From: a virus
IMG/VR virus record: IMGVR_UViG_3300022707_000362
Location: 1 to 21,089 of that record
Reading direction: 5' to 3' (one strand)
Length of the DNA: 21,089 nt
The notes under the pieces were generated by a model. The model was not told the origin of the DNA. It did not search any database and saw only the letters and a program-made list of their open reading frames with translations. This document shows, piece after piece, positions 12,849 to 20,135 of the stretch (position 1 is its first letter; the number at the start of each line of letters is the position of its first letter). A program made the position numbers and the translations under genes.

Positions 12849-13769
12849 ATGGATAAATTTAAGACAATCGCACTCGGTGGAATTCCTAGAGTACTAGACG
12901 ATTTAAGGCACCTTACGGGGCAAGATGGAGGACAAGGAATATACCAAGCTCTAAATAATATACTAGGCTCATTCGGTACTAACTTTGTGGTACAGGGCTG
13001 TATACTATCGGGCACTTCGCCAGCCGTTGCAATGACAGAGGGATGGATATATCTTGGTGGTGAATTATTAAAGGTAAGTGCTGCGACAGGCATAAATACA
13101 ACTACAGACCCTACCTTCACAAAGGTAACCACATTTAAAAGCACAGGACTTAAGCAGCTTCAATCTGGTGCAAACGCTGATACCTACGAGCAAAATAGAG
13201 GTATTTTAAACGGCGTTGGTGGCACTTTAAACGTACTAACGGGAGATAGATATAAAGACCAATTTGATGAGTGGAAAACATTCGACATAACAGGTACTAA
13301 CGCTAATCTCATATCTAACAGCACTGTAGGGGGTGGGGGTACTGAGATCGACTTAGCTACAGAGATGGTTAGCGGTCATTTCAGGTATAAAATAGTAGGC
13401 AAAACGGTTTATTGGAGTTTAAAATTTGTGGGAATAGTGTTACAGACTAATCTCGCAGTAGGGGCTATTTTCACTATTATAATAAGGAACTTACCTTTTG
13501 CAGCCAAAGTATCACAGAGTTGTGCTGTAAGACTTAACGCTGGCGGTGGGCTTTCGCAGGCAGTGAGTGGTAACACAGAAATATTTATGGACGCGGGTTC
13601 TGATAGAATGTTTATAAATAGGCGTGTATTCGATATTGACACTCCTGTTTTGCTAAATAGGGTTTATGAATGGGATACTACCCCAAGCATGGCTATAGTA
13701 GCAACAGGTAGCACGAACATTTCGGTTATATATAACGGTCTAGGTAATGGAATATTTGAAATTGAATGA
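12849..13769 (+). CDS. Tail fibre or tail-tip protein, 306 aa
   Basis: The start lies two bases after the previous stop. The N-terminal domain (GIPRVLDDLRHLTGQDGGQG, ALNNILGSFGTNFVVQGC, EGWIYLGGELLKVSAAT) reads like the tail-attachment part of Bacteroidota phage tail fibres, in which a 'G-W-hyd-x-hyd-G-G-E' motif precedes a repeat-rich region. The C-terminal part (residues about 170-306) is a beta-rich domain with Gly/Ser/Thr runs (STVGGGGTEIDLATE), like a receptor-binding tip. No catalytic motif is visible. Position downstream of the baseplate genes supports a fibre role; host receptor unknown. Confidence 0.6.
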   Translation: MDKFKTIALGGIPRVLDDLRHLTGQDGGQGIYQALNNILGSFGTNFVVQGCILSGTSPAVAMTEGWIYLGGELLKVSAATGINTTTDPTFTKVTTFKSTGLKQLQSGANADTYEQNRGILNGVGGTLNVLTGDRYKDQFDEWKTFDITGTNANLISNSTVGGGGTEIDLATEMVSGHFRYKIVGKTVYWSLKFVGIVLQTNLAVGAIFTIIIRNLPFAAKVSQSCAVRLNAGGGLSQAVSGNTEIFMDAGSDRMFINRRVFDIDTPVLLNRVYEWDTTPSMAIVATGSTNISVIYNGLGNGIFEIE

Positions 13770-14509
13770 TAAGTTTAGATGACGTAAATACAATATTAAG
13801 AGGCATTTGGAGAGGGAATATTAACGTAAATACATTACCTAAAAAGGTGTTTAATGAGAATAATAATAAACTTACCGAGGGAGTAGAAAAAGGCTTTGGC
13901 TCTAAACTTTCAGACCTAAACGAGGGTACACCAAGATTTAAAACAATGCAAAGCCTACAAAATAACGTCACTTTCTTTTCCGCTGCTAAAACCTTTCAAC
14001 AGGTGAACGCTATGCAGTTTTCAAGGTTCGACGAAAAAGGATTTATATTGTCGTTCAATGATTTCAAAAAAGAAGCGGCACCAGTTATGGAACTTTATAA
14101 TGTTACTTGGTTGGAAACAGAATTTAACACTAGTATTAGTCAGAGCCAAAGCGCGGAGCTATGGGCAACGATTCAAGAAGATAAAAAAGAACTTCCATTG
14201 CTTCAATATCAGACAGCAGACGACGAAAGGGTACGAGATGAGCATACGGCTTGGGACAATATAATACGTCCTGTAGACGATCCTTTTTGGAATACTCACT
14301 ACGCGCCTAACGGTTATAATTGCCGTTGTCAGATTATACAATTATCAAAAGGCACGGTATCAAGTTTAAGCGGAGTACCTAAAAATAAAGATTTATTATT
14401 TGCTGATAATTCGGGCAAATCAGAAGAAGTATTTAAAGAAACAGGCGACGCAAAGCACCCTTATTTTGACGCGCCGCAAAAGAAAAAAGATAACAATTTT
14501 GGGCTTTAA
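13766..14509 (+). CDS. Minor head protein, phage Mu F-like / SPP1 gp7-type
   Basis: Head morphogenesis protein of 247 residues. The diagnostic region is residues 150-190: TADDERVRDEHTAWDNI, then DDPFWNTHYAPNGYNCRCQI, including the paired cysteines C186/C188 that resemble the Mu F zinc/cluster motif 'NGWNCRC'. The N-terminal half is helical (LRGIWRGNIN, KVFNENNNKLTEGV). Mu F is associated with the portal and procapsid; here it is separated from the portal gene by three tail genes. It starts in ATGA overlap with the upstream stop. A Lys-rich end (FDAPQKKKDNNFG) overlaps the next ORF. Confidence 0.88.
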   Translation: MISLDDVNTILRGIWRGNINVNTLPKKVFNENNNKLTEGVEKGFGSKLSDLNEGTPRFKTMQSLQNNVTFFSAAKTFQQVNAMQFSRFDEKGFILSFNDFKKEAAPVMELYNVTWLETEFNTSISQSQSAELWATIQEDKKELPLLQYQTADDERVRDEHTAWDNIIRPVDDPFWNTHYAPNGYNCRCQIIQLSKGTVSSLSGVPKNKDLLFADNSGKSEEVFKETGDAKHPYFDAPQKKKDNNFGL

Positions 14510-14918
14510 AAAGAAAGGTGGTTTTGGTTTAAAAAAGGCGATAGGGCTATTTAAATTGGCTAAAAGTAGCCTACCCAAAGTTATTGCTAACGATGCTAAG
14601 AATCATTTTTTGCTAGGATTTAGGCAAGGCGGAGGGCAAACGGACGCTTCAAAAGGTGGTTGGCAGAAGAGAAAGAAAGACCCAAAAGGAGCGCGAAGAG
14701 GTATATTAATACTTAGAGGCAGGATGATGAAAGCTCTTAAAACGGTTAGTGCAACATTCTCTAAAATTGAGATCGCCATAATAGGAATAGCTTATGCACA
14801 GCGACACAATGAAGGATTGGATGGTATGCCAAAAAGAGAGATTTTAGGAAAGTCTAGCGTGTTGGATGCGAAGACTAAAAGAACAATAGAAAGAGAATTA
14901 AGGAAAATATTTAGATAA
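14499..14918 (+). CDS. Mu G-like virion morphogenesis / head-tail joining protein
   Basis: Probable tail-completion or head-tail joining protein. The motif region is GGWQKRKKDPKGARRGIL (about 54-71 from TTG) with LRGRMMKALKTVSATFSK, IAIIGIAYAQRHNEG and MPKREILGKS; this matches the Mu G/phage virion morphogenesis pattern (W..k, iL..sGrL..Si, YA.iHn.G, ipaR.fLg). The start is uncertain: ATG at 14400 would overlap the F-like gene by 110 bases and add a lysine-rich segment that looks like a shadow of that gene, so I prefer TTG 14499 (139 residues), with ATT 14496 or ATG 14400 as alternatives. It ends at TAA overlapping the next ATG by one base. Confidence 0.8.
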   Translation: MGFKKKGGFGLKKAIGLFKLAKSSLPKVIANDAKNHFLLGFRQGGGQTDASKGGWQKRKKDPKGARRGILILRGRMMKALKTVSATFSKIEIAIIGIAYAQRHNEGLDGMPKREILGKSSVLDAKTKRTIERELRKIFR

Positions 14919-15436
14919 TGGCACTGCTAACAATATATAATGACATCAGAGAAGCCGTAGAAGCTATTGTGGATGAAAACGGTGAGAAGGTGTTTCATCA
15001 TTTCGATATATGGAACAGTCAACCCCAAAACGAGAACGTAGAAACGCCGTTGAATTACCCTGCTGTATTTATTGAATTTGCCGACATACAGTGGGGTCAG
15101 CTTCAAGACGCTGGAGGACATAAAACTGATATAACAGAAGAGCAAAAGGGCGAATTGAGTTTAATCAAATTACACATTGTGCATTCTAGTCTTCAAGGTG
15201 CGGATATAAGTTTTACCGAGCTGCACCCTAAAAACATACAAGTGTATTTTGCTGTTCAGGCTATAGAGCCGACAGAAGAACACAGCAGGATATTAAGAAA
15301 ATCAGAAGCTCAAGACCCAAATCACGACAGGGTACAAGACTGGCAAATGGACTTTGAATTTACAATGACTCAAACAGGTCAAGTACTCAACAAGACAACC
15401 CTTGAATCAGGCTCACTTGACACAGTTATAGTATAA
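14918..15436 (+). CDS. Tail terminator-like protein (Mu gp37 position)
   Basis: A 172-residue protein with an N-terminal helix (IYNDIREAVEAIVDENGEKV) and a central strand region with 'FDIWNSQ' and 'NYPAVFIEFADIQWGQ' followed by 'LSLIKLHIVHSSLQG'. This is the pattern of tail terminator or tail completion proteins in Bacteroidota Mu-like phages. Order (G-like gene, then this) agrees with the Mu arrangement of G, gp36, gp37. It probably caps the tail tube at the head end. One-base TAATG overlaps lie at both ends. Function is by analogy; the family name is not certain. Confidence 0.65.
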   Translation: MALLTIYNDIREAVEAIVDENGEKVFHHFDIWNSQPQNENVETPLNYPAVFIEFADIQWGQLQDAGGHKTDITEEQKGELSLIKLHIVHSSLQGADISFTELHPKNIQVYFAVQAIEPTEEHSRILRKSEAQDPNHDRVQDWQMDFEFTMTQTGQVLNKTTLESGSLDTVIV

Positions 15437-16596
15437 TGGCAACGACAAGAATAGATTTAAATATAACAAACCAAACGATTAGGTCAGGTATTGACGACAA
15501 AGATTGTACTATACAGGTAAGCATTACTGTATTTTCGCCAACGTCAGAAGGGGGCAGCGACGGTAAAGCATCGGCTAACGTAACTCGCGCACAAGGTGCT
15601 GTAACTTATTTATGGTCTACGGGCGCGACCACCCCAACTATATTGAACCGTTCAGAAGGGGCAGTTTCAGTGACTGTTACCGATAGCAATACGGCAGGCT
15701 GTACAGCATTTGCAGAAGGATTTGTAAAAGACCCTGTTGATCCGCCAGTCCCTACATGTAATTTGGTTCTTAATAGTATAGATGTAGTAGGCACAACGTC
15801 GGTAGCAATCGACGGTACGGCGACTGTGAATTTTTCTGGTAATGCGGGCGCTGTTACTGTTGTGTGGGGAGATGACCAAACTGGCGATACAGCAGTAGGA
15901 TTACCGATAGGAGCTATATCTGTGGCTCTGTCAGATCAAGGCGTAGGCGCTACATGTGTTAAGTCGGGACTAGCTGTAATACCTAACCTAAATCTTAGGT
16001 ACTTATTTTTAGACGGGGTTAATGATAAAGTTGATTTTAGTAATGTGCAAATAAGCGGCGATTGGGTGTTTCAAATGGAATTTATTATCGACGACTTCTC
16101 TGTTATGCAGGCTTTTGCGTCAAGCGGGAACAGTCATATATGGATATTTAAAAATTCTACACAAATAGATATTCAAATAGGGGCTACGGCTCATGTATTC
16201 GATGTACCTATAATGAGCGTAGATACTTTTTATTACTTATTTATTGAAAATATTAGCGGCTCATTGAAGCTGTATTTAAACAATGTAGAATCAACTACAG
16301 GCTCTTTAACAGGTGGGACAATACAATTAAAAAAGATAGGAGCCTTCTTTAGCGGGTCGAATCCTACGGGTGGAGGAATTGATAATTTCGCTATAGCAGC
16401 AGGTACTGTAACGTCTGGTGAAAGGACTACTTTGTTTAATAAGCCTTCGACATTTGACGCTGTTATTACTCCCTCGGTATTTTATAAATGCGATGAAACA
16501 GGCAACGCCACTACACTAGTTGATGAAAGTATTAATAACAACGATGGTACACTAGGCGGATACGCTACAGGCGCACCAAGATTTGAAGACAGATGA
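15436..16596 (+). CDS. Virion adhesin with SprB-like repeat and LamG-type lectin domain
   Basis: A 386-residue probable receptor-binding or surface-adhering protein. Residues about 27-95 form a SprB-type repeat (GGSDGKASANVT, YLWSTGATTPTIL, GAVSVTVTDSNTAGCTA), known from the gliding adhesin SprB of Flavobacteria. A degenerate second copy with two Cys spans about 108-180. From about 186 follows a concanavalin/LamG-like lectin region: LRYLFLDGVNDKVDFSN, then KLYLNNVESTTG, ending with YKCDETGN and NNNDGTLGGYATG, a LamG signature. No catalytic motifs. No signal peptide is visible, so it should be a virion part, not a secreted protein. It lies next to the tail terminator and probably extends from the tail or head surface. 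Confidence 0.75.
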   Translation: MATTRIDLNITNQTIRSGIDDKDCTIQVSITVFSPTSEGGSDGKASANVTRAQGAVTYLWSTGATTPTILNRSEGAVSVTVTDSNTAGCTAFAEGFVKDPVDPPVPTCNLVLNSIDVVGTTSVAIDGTATVNFSGNAGAVTVVWGDDQTGDTAVGLPIGAISVALSDQGVGATCVKSGLAVIPNLNLRYLFLDGVNDKVDFSNVQISGDWVFQMEFIIDDFSVMQAFASSGNSHIWIFKNSTQIDIQIGATAHVFDVPIMSVDTFYYLFIENISGSLKLYLNNVESTTGSLTGGTIQLKKIGAFFSGSNPTGGGIDNFAIAAGTVTSGERTTLFNKPSTFDAVITPSVFYKCDETGNATTLVDESINNNDGTLGGYATGAPRFEDR

Positions 16597-16790
16597 ACTA
16601 CGGATATATAACAGGAGAATTTGATATAGACACTTCGAATGATGAGATGTTCGAGATCGAAAGAAAAAACGACTCTAACGAGATCGAGCAATTTTTATGC
16701 ATCGAAACGGCAAGAGATTTAACAGGTTTGAACTTTGTTAAAATAGGAGATGCATCGGCATTTGTAAATTGGAGAGACCAGAATGAATAA
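16593..16790 (+). CDS. Hypothetical acidic protein, 65 aa
   Basis: A 65-residue acidic protein in ATGA overlap with the adhesin stop. The start (MNYGYITGEFDIDTSNDEM) and end (VKIGDASAFVNWRDQNE) are acidic. Repeated Glu-Ile patterns (EMFEIERKNDSNEIEQFL) suggest a mixed alpha/beta fold. It resembles a small chaperone-like partner of the adhesin by position only, as fibre genes often have one, but no tail-fibre-chaperone motif is recognised. It overlaps the next ORF by eight bases. Confidence 0.55.
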   Translation: MNYGYITGEFDIDTSNDEMFEIERKNDSNEIEQFLCIETARDLTGLNFVKIGDASAFVNWRDQNE

Positions 16791-16932
16791 AGACAAAGAG
16801 GTAAAAGACGCTAGGGCGAGATACATTCAAGACGTTGTAAACAGGTCTAAGAGCAGCATAAGGGCTGTAAAGAAGCTATCTAAAGAGTTATTTTTGTCTA
16901 CTAAAACGATCTACGAAGACCTCAAAAAGTAA
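16783..16932 (+). CDS. Small helix-turn-helix protein, 49 aa
   Basis: ORF from ATG 16783 to TAA 16930-16932, overlapping the preceding gene by eight bases. The residues after 12 (ARYIQDVVNRSKSSIRAVKK then LSKELFLSTKTIYEDLKK) make a helix-turn-helix, with the final 'LFLSTKTIYEDL' a typical recognition helix. Very small DNA-binding proteins of this type are known as phage regulators, so an autoregulatory or late-gene role is possible. It is the last gene before the gap at 16933-17020 and the protease gene. Function is inferred from the fold only. Confidence 0.5.
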   Translation: MNKDKEVKDARARYIQDVVNRSKSSIRAVKKLSKELFLSTKTIYEDLKK

Positions 16933-17008
16933 CATAAGTTTTATATATAATTCCGTTACGCTACGGGTTTAACCCCTATCAAACCTACCCTTTCGCTCGT
17001 ACTATAAT

Positions 17009-17016
17009 TAATTTTG
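17009..17016 (+). promoter_or_regulatory. Isolated Bacteroidota -7 box before the protease gene
   Basis: TAATTTTG fits the -7 consensus and lies four bases before ATG 17021, in the 88-base gap 16933-17020. No -33 TTTG/TTG is found at the right distance, and transcription would start at or beyond the start codon, giving a leaderless mRNA. The gap also holds a weak hairpin (GGTTT 16966-16970 / AAACC 16981-16985) with no T tract. Confidence 0.3.
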
Positions 17017-17020
17017 TAGT

Positions 17021-18199
17021 ATGAATTACCCGTTAAAACACATTCAGAACATAAGTCCAGATGAAGCCGACATTAACTTGTTCAGCGAAATCGGCGGCGA
17101 GAATGGTATTAGCGGTCAAGAGTTCGCAGACGAAATAAAACTACTAAACGACTTCGGGGTAAAGACTATAAATATACACACTGCGTCAGTTGGTGGGGTT
17201 GTAACGGACGGTCTAGTTATATTTTCAGCAATCAATAACAGCGAAGCATTTGTAAACATATTTATAGAAGGTGTTGCGGCATCAATGGGTAGTATTATCG
17301 CAATGGCAGGGGACAGAATCCACATGAGCGACATAAGCCAGATAATGATTCACGATCCACACGGTGGCGATCCAGACGACGAAAACACACAAAAAGCATT
17401 AAAAGCACTGAGAGAATCTCTTTTAGTAGCATTAAAAAATAGAGCAACCATATCAGAGAGTAAACTATCGGCTCTGATGAGCGAAGAAACTTGGATTTCA
17501 CCAAAAGACGCTTTAGAAATGGGGCTTATTGACGAGATTATAGAGACGAAAAAATCTAAGATGGATACGCGTAAGAAAAAGCAATCCAAAGCAGCTATAA
17601 CAGATATTTTAAATAAAAATAGTAATAACAACAACAATAAAAACGATATGAAAAACATCGCAAAGCATTTAGGTCTTAACGACGAAGCACTAGAAAGCGC
17701 AATTATAGACGCTATCAAAACTATCGAGTCTAACCTTGAACAATCAGGCAAGGATTTAACAGGAGTTAAAGACGAACTTAAAGAATCAGACAAAAAAGTA
17801 ACAGCACTAGAAACAGAGGTTGCTACTTTTAAATCAGAAGCCGAAAAAATCGAAGATCAATTAGTTGAAGAGACTATTGAGCAAGGTATCAAGGATAACA
17901 AGTTTGATAAGGACGCTAAAGAAGATTTAGTAGCCGAGTTTAAAGGCAACCTTTCTAGTCTTAAAATGATTATGGGCAAAGTTAAAACCAAAGCGCCAGA
18001 CATCGCAGGGTTGTTGAAAGGAAGCGCAGGCGGAGGAACGGATAGTAAATTACCTGAATCACTTGCAAAACTGACTTGGAAAGAAGCAGACAAATTAGGC
18101 AAGACAGAAGAAATGAGAGCTATCAGCGAGGCTGAATGGAACGGAAAATACAAGGCAGAACACGGTAAAGACCACCCTCAATTTGTAGAAGCAGTTTAA
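17021..18199 (+). CDS. Head maturation protease (Clp fold) fused to scaffold, Mu I-like
   Basis: Processes the procapsid and acts as its scaffold. The N-terminal domain (about 1-175) has the Clp/S14 peptidase pattern: GVAASMGS with catalytic Ser88, IMIHDPHGG with His111, and a late acidic region (EETWISPKDALEMGLIDEI, about 155-173) in which the third catalytic acid cannot be fixed with certainty. A low-complexity linker follows at about 198-209 (KNSNNNNNKND). The C-terminal domain (210-392) is a scaffold-like coiled coil (about 240-290) with an acidic/lysine tail; the region from KLPESLAKLT resembles the Mu I/Z end. The gene lies just before the decoration and capsid genes, the normal order. 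An internal start is annotated separately. Confidence 0.85.
   Translation: MNYPLKHIQNISPDEADINLFSEIGGENGISGQEFADEIKLLNDFGVKTINIHTASVGGVVTDGLVIFSAINNSEAFVNIFIEGVAASMGSIIAMAGDRIHMSDISQIMIHDPHGGDPDDENTQKALKALRESLLVALKNRATISESKLSALMSEETWISPKDALEMGLIDEIIETKKSKMDTRKKKQSKAAITDILNKNSNNNNNKNDMKNIAKHLGLNDEALESAIIDAIKTIESNLEQSGKDLTGVKDELKESDKKVTALETEVATFKSEAEKIEDQLVEETIEQGIKDNKFDKDAKEDLVAEFKGNLSSLKMIMGKVKTKAPDIAGLLKGSAGGGTDSKLPESLAKLTWKEADKLGKTEEMRAISEAEWNGKYKAEHGKDHPQFVEAV
17648..18199 (+). CDS. Probable nested scaffold protein from an internal start (Mu Z-like), 183 aa
   Basis: In-frame ATG 17648 (M210 of the protease ORF) is followed by MKNIAKHLGLNDEALESAII, the first ordered residues after the low-complexity linker. 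The preceding 40 bases are A/T-rich (TTTAAATAAAAATAGT...) and look like the leaders of true starts in this window, for example before 18219 (TAAATAAAAAGAAATT). The product would be the helical scaffold alone, as Mu gpZ is made from a start within gene I. The same stop is used. Expression is inferred from composition and family analogy. Confidence 0.5.
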   Translation: MKNIAKHLGLNDEALESAIIDAIKTIESNLEQSGKDLTGVKDELKESDKKVTALETEVATFKSEAEKIEDQLVEETIEQGIKDNKFDKDAKEDLVAEFKGNLSSLKMIMGKVKTKAPDIAGLLKGSAGGGTDSKLPESLAKLTWKEADKLGKTEEMRAISEAEWNGKYKAEHGKDHPQFVEAV

Positions 18200-18218
18200 T
18201 ATTAAATAAAAAGAAATT

Positions 18219-18770
18219 ATGGCAATTAGAAAACCTTTCGGAAACGACGCAGACAATCAAACACCAACCACTTCGGTTAATGTAGGAACGGTTGCAACTG
18301 GCACTACAGTAGTTGAAAACGGCGATGCAATACATCACCAAACAGTATTGACACTAGCTACTACGCTTCCAGCGATTGTGGGTGGAACAAACCTAGCAGT
18401 AGGTAAGTTGATTTACACCTTTCCAGCAGGAGCGATAAACGTAAGAGCTACGCACATGAATGTATCTATAAAGCAAACAGAAGGTAATATCGACGCTGAT
18501 ACACCTGACGGAGGCATAGGAACAGTTCTAGCCAATGGCGCTGTGGTAGTTTTAGGCGGTACAGCAACTTTCGAAAACTTGCTTACAGGTCAAACTTTTG
18601 ATGATTGTGACGGAACAGCAGAAGTAAAAACATTAGCAACTTCATTAGTAATTGAAGCAGCAGGCGCACACACAGTACACTTTAATGTTGCAGACGGATG
18701 GGCTGCGTCGGGTGATGTTGCTGCAATCCTTGCTGGTACAGTAATTATCGAATGGGATTTTATAGTATAA
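18219..18770 (+). CDS. Probable head decoration protein, 183 aa
   Basis: Lies between protease/scaffold and capsid genes, where decoration (D-like) proteins commonly sit. The 183-residue product is beta-rich and low in Lys/Arg outside its start. It has hydrophobic Gly/Ala/Thr runs (ATTLPAIVGGTNLAVGKLIY, FPAGAINVRATHMNVS, AILAGTVIIEWDFIV), as in virion surface proteins. The N-terminus (MAIRKPFGNDADNQTPTTS) is flexible, as in gpD-type arms. No named family. The A-rich leader TATTAAATAAAAAGAAATT precedes ATG 18219. Role by position and composition. Confidence 0.6.
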   Translation: MAIRKPFGNDADNQTPTTSVNVGTVATGTTVVENGDAIHHQTVLTLATTLPAIVGGTNLAVGKLIYTFPAGAINVRATHMNVSIKQTEGNIDADTPDGGIGTVLANGAVVVLGGTATFENLLTGQTFDDCDGTAEVKTLATSLVIEAAGAHTVHFNVADGWAASGDVAAILAGTVIIEWDFIV

Positions 18771-18796
18771 ATAATTAATTAATAAAAAATAATATC

Positions 18797-19714
18797 ATGG
18801 CATCAACGCAGACATTAACAGAAGACTGGGTAACCGACATTGAAGACATATTGTTCGAGAATGAAAACTCATTTATCACTATGTCAAGAAGTCACGACGA
18901 ATTCGTAAAGAATAAAATAGTACATATCCCACAAGCGGGATCACTGGCAGGGGTAACTAAAAACAGAATAATATTCCCTGCTGTAATAGAGCAGAGAACG
19001 GATGTTACAAATGATTACACGCTAGAGGACTATTCTGTTGACCCTGCATTAGTTGAGGACATTGAAGAAATGCAAAACAGCTATTCTAAACGTGATTCTA
19101 TCCTGTTTGACCACAAGTCTAAACTAAAAGAAGAGATAGCATTAAACACTATGTTTGATTGGGCTGTAACCGATTCATCTCAAATCGTTAGGACTACAGG
19201 TTCAGCCATTGTAGGCAATGCACCAGTTGGAGCTACAGGAACTAGATTGGCATTTACACTTAATGACTTGATTAATTTAAGTGCAAACTTGGATTTACAA
19301 TTAATACCAGACGACGGTAGACGTGTTTTATTGCTGCCTACTAGAATGTACAATGATTTATTCAGAGACCCTCAATTAGTCACTATTGATACTATGAATA
19401 AGAAATCTCTACCTACAGGCGTACACGCGGGTATAATGGGATTCAATATTATCAAGAGGAGTTTTGTTGTAAACTACGATTCAGGAGCAACCGCATTAAA
19501 CCCAATTGGCGGCGCTGTAAGCGGCACTGATAATTCGGGAGGTATTGCATGGCACCCTGACTTTGTTACCAAAGCATTAGGTTCTATCAAGGTATTCTTT
19601 GAAGAAGATTCACCTATCTATTTTGGCGATATCCTTTCTTCTCAAGTTCTATTTAAAGCACACTTTATGAGAACAGGCAAAGTAGGAATTGCAGGCATCG
19701 TACAGGCGAATTAA
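18797..19714 (+). CDS. Major capsid protein
   Basis: A 305-residue protein after the scaffold/protease and decoration genes, the order typical of Mu-like phages (Mu T also is about 305 residues). Sequence segments fit an HK97-fold coat: an N-terminal helix (TLTEDWVTDIEDILFENE), an E-loop-like strand part (KIVHIPQAGSLAGVTKN, FPAVIEQRTDVTNDYTLEDY), a long spine helix (MQNSYSKRDSILFDHKSKLK then EEIALNTMFDWAV), P-domain-like region with 'DDGRRVLLLPTRMYNDLFRD', and a C-terminal strand (FKAHFMRTGKVGIAGIVQAN). Assignment is by context plus this pattern; the exact coat family is not fixed. An A/T-rich leader without a Shine-Dalgarno site precedes it. Confidence 0.85.
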   Translation: MASTQTLTEDWVTDIEDILFENENSFITMSRSHDEFVKNKIVHIPQAGSLAGVTKNRIIFPAVIEQRTDVTNDYTLEDYSVDPALVEDIEEMQNSYSKRDSILFDHKSKLKEEIALNTMFDWAVTDSSQIVRTTGSAIVGNAPVGATGTRLAFTLNDLINLSANLDLQLIPDDGRRVLLLPTRMYNDLFRDPQLVTIDTMNKKSLPTGVHAGIMGFNIIKRSFVVNYDSGATALNPIGGAVSGTDNSGGIAWHPDFVTKALGSIKVFFEEDSPIYFGDILSSQVLFKAHFMRTGKVGIAGIVQAN

Positions 19715-19745
19715 TATTTATTAACCCCAAGTAAAATAAATTGAT

Positions 19746-20120
19746 ATGACAAAAGATGAATTGATAGAAGCGGCAAAGCCTTATTTCAGCAATGAAGATG
19801 TTGATATGATGTTTGCCACAGGGGATGGACATTTCTTCCATGCTCATTCTAAAAATCACGCGATGAACCAAGCCAAAATTAAGTCTGTTCAGATGTTCGA
19901 AATAACAAGAGCAGATTTAGCAGACGCAGAAGACAAGGCACCTAAAGCAGCCAAGGTAGAGGCACCAGTTGAAAAAACAGCACCAGCCGATACTTCGGGA
20001 GAAGAAAGAAAGGGCGTTGAAATGACTAAGGGTGAAGATGGAACCGTAACAGGTTTTATTGAAGAAGAAACCAAATCCGATAAGCCAAAGGTTAAGCCTA
20101 AGAAGAAAGATAAAGCGTAA
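19746..20120 (+). CDS. Capsid-adjacent hypothetical protein with charged tail, 124 aa
   Basis: A 124-residue protein between capsid and sheath genes. The N-terminal 58 residues are ordered: MTKDELIEAAKPYF, a 'MMFATGDGHFFHAHSKNHA' loop and a short helix ending FEITRADL. This 'ATxDGxxF...NxAxxHA' pattern is familiar to me from genes next to capsid genes in Bacteroidota prophages, with unknown role. Residues 59-124 are low-complexity Ala/Pro/Glu/Lys, ending in a strong Lys run (KPKVKPKKKDKA), so the tail is likely disordered and may contact DNA or the capsid interior. Confidence 0.65.
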   Translation: MTKDELIEAAKPYFSNEDVDMMFATGDGHFFHAHSKNHAMNQAKIKSVQMFEITRADLADAEDKAPKAAKVEAPVEKTAPADTSGEERKGVEMTKGEDGTVTGFIEEETKSDKPKVKPKKKDKA

Positions 20121-20135
20121 AAATTAAAATAAGTT

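Noticed and set aside
16933-17020. Rho-independent terminator before the protease gene
   Set aside because: The best hairpin is five base pairs (GGTTT/AAACC) and has no T run after it.
17350-17793. 147-codon minus-strand frame opposite the protease/scaffold gene
   Set aside because: It is the antisense of charged coiled-coil and linker codons and shows the Ser/Phe/Leu-rich composition typical of such shadows; the + strand gene has clear domains.
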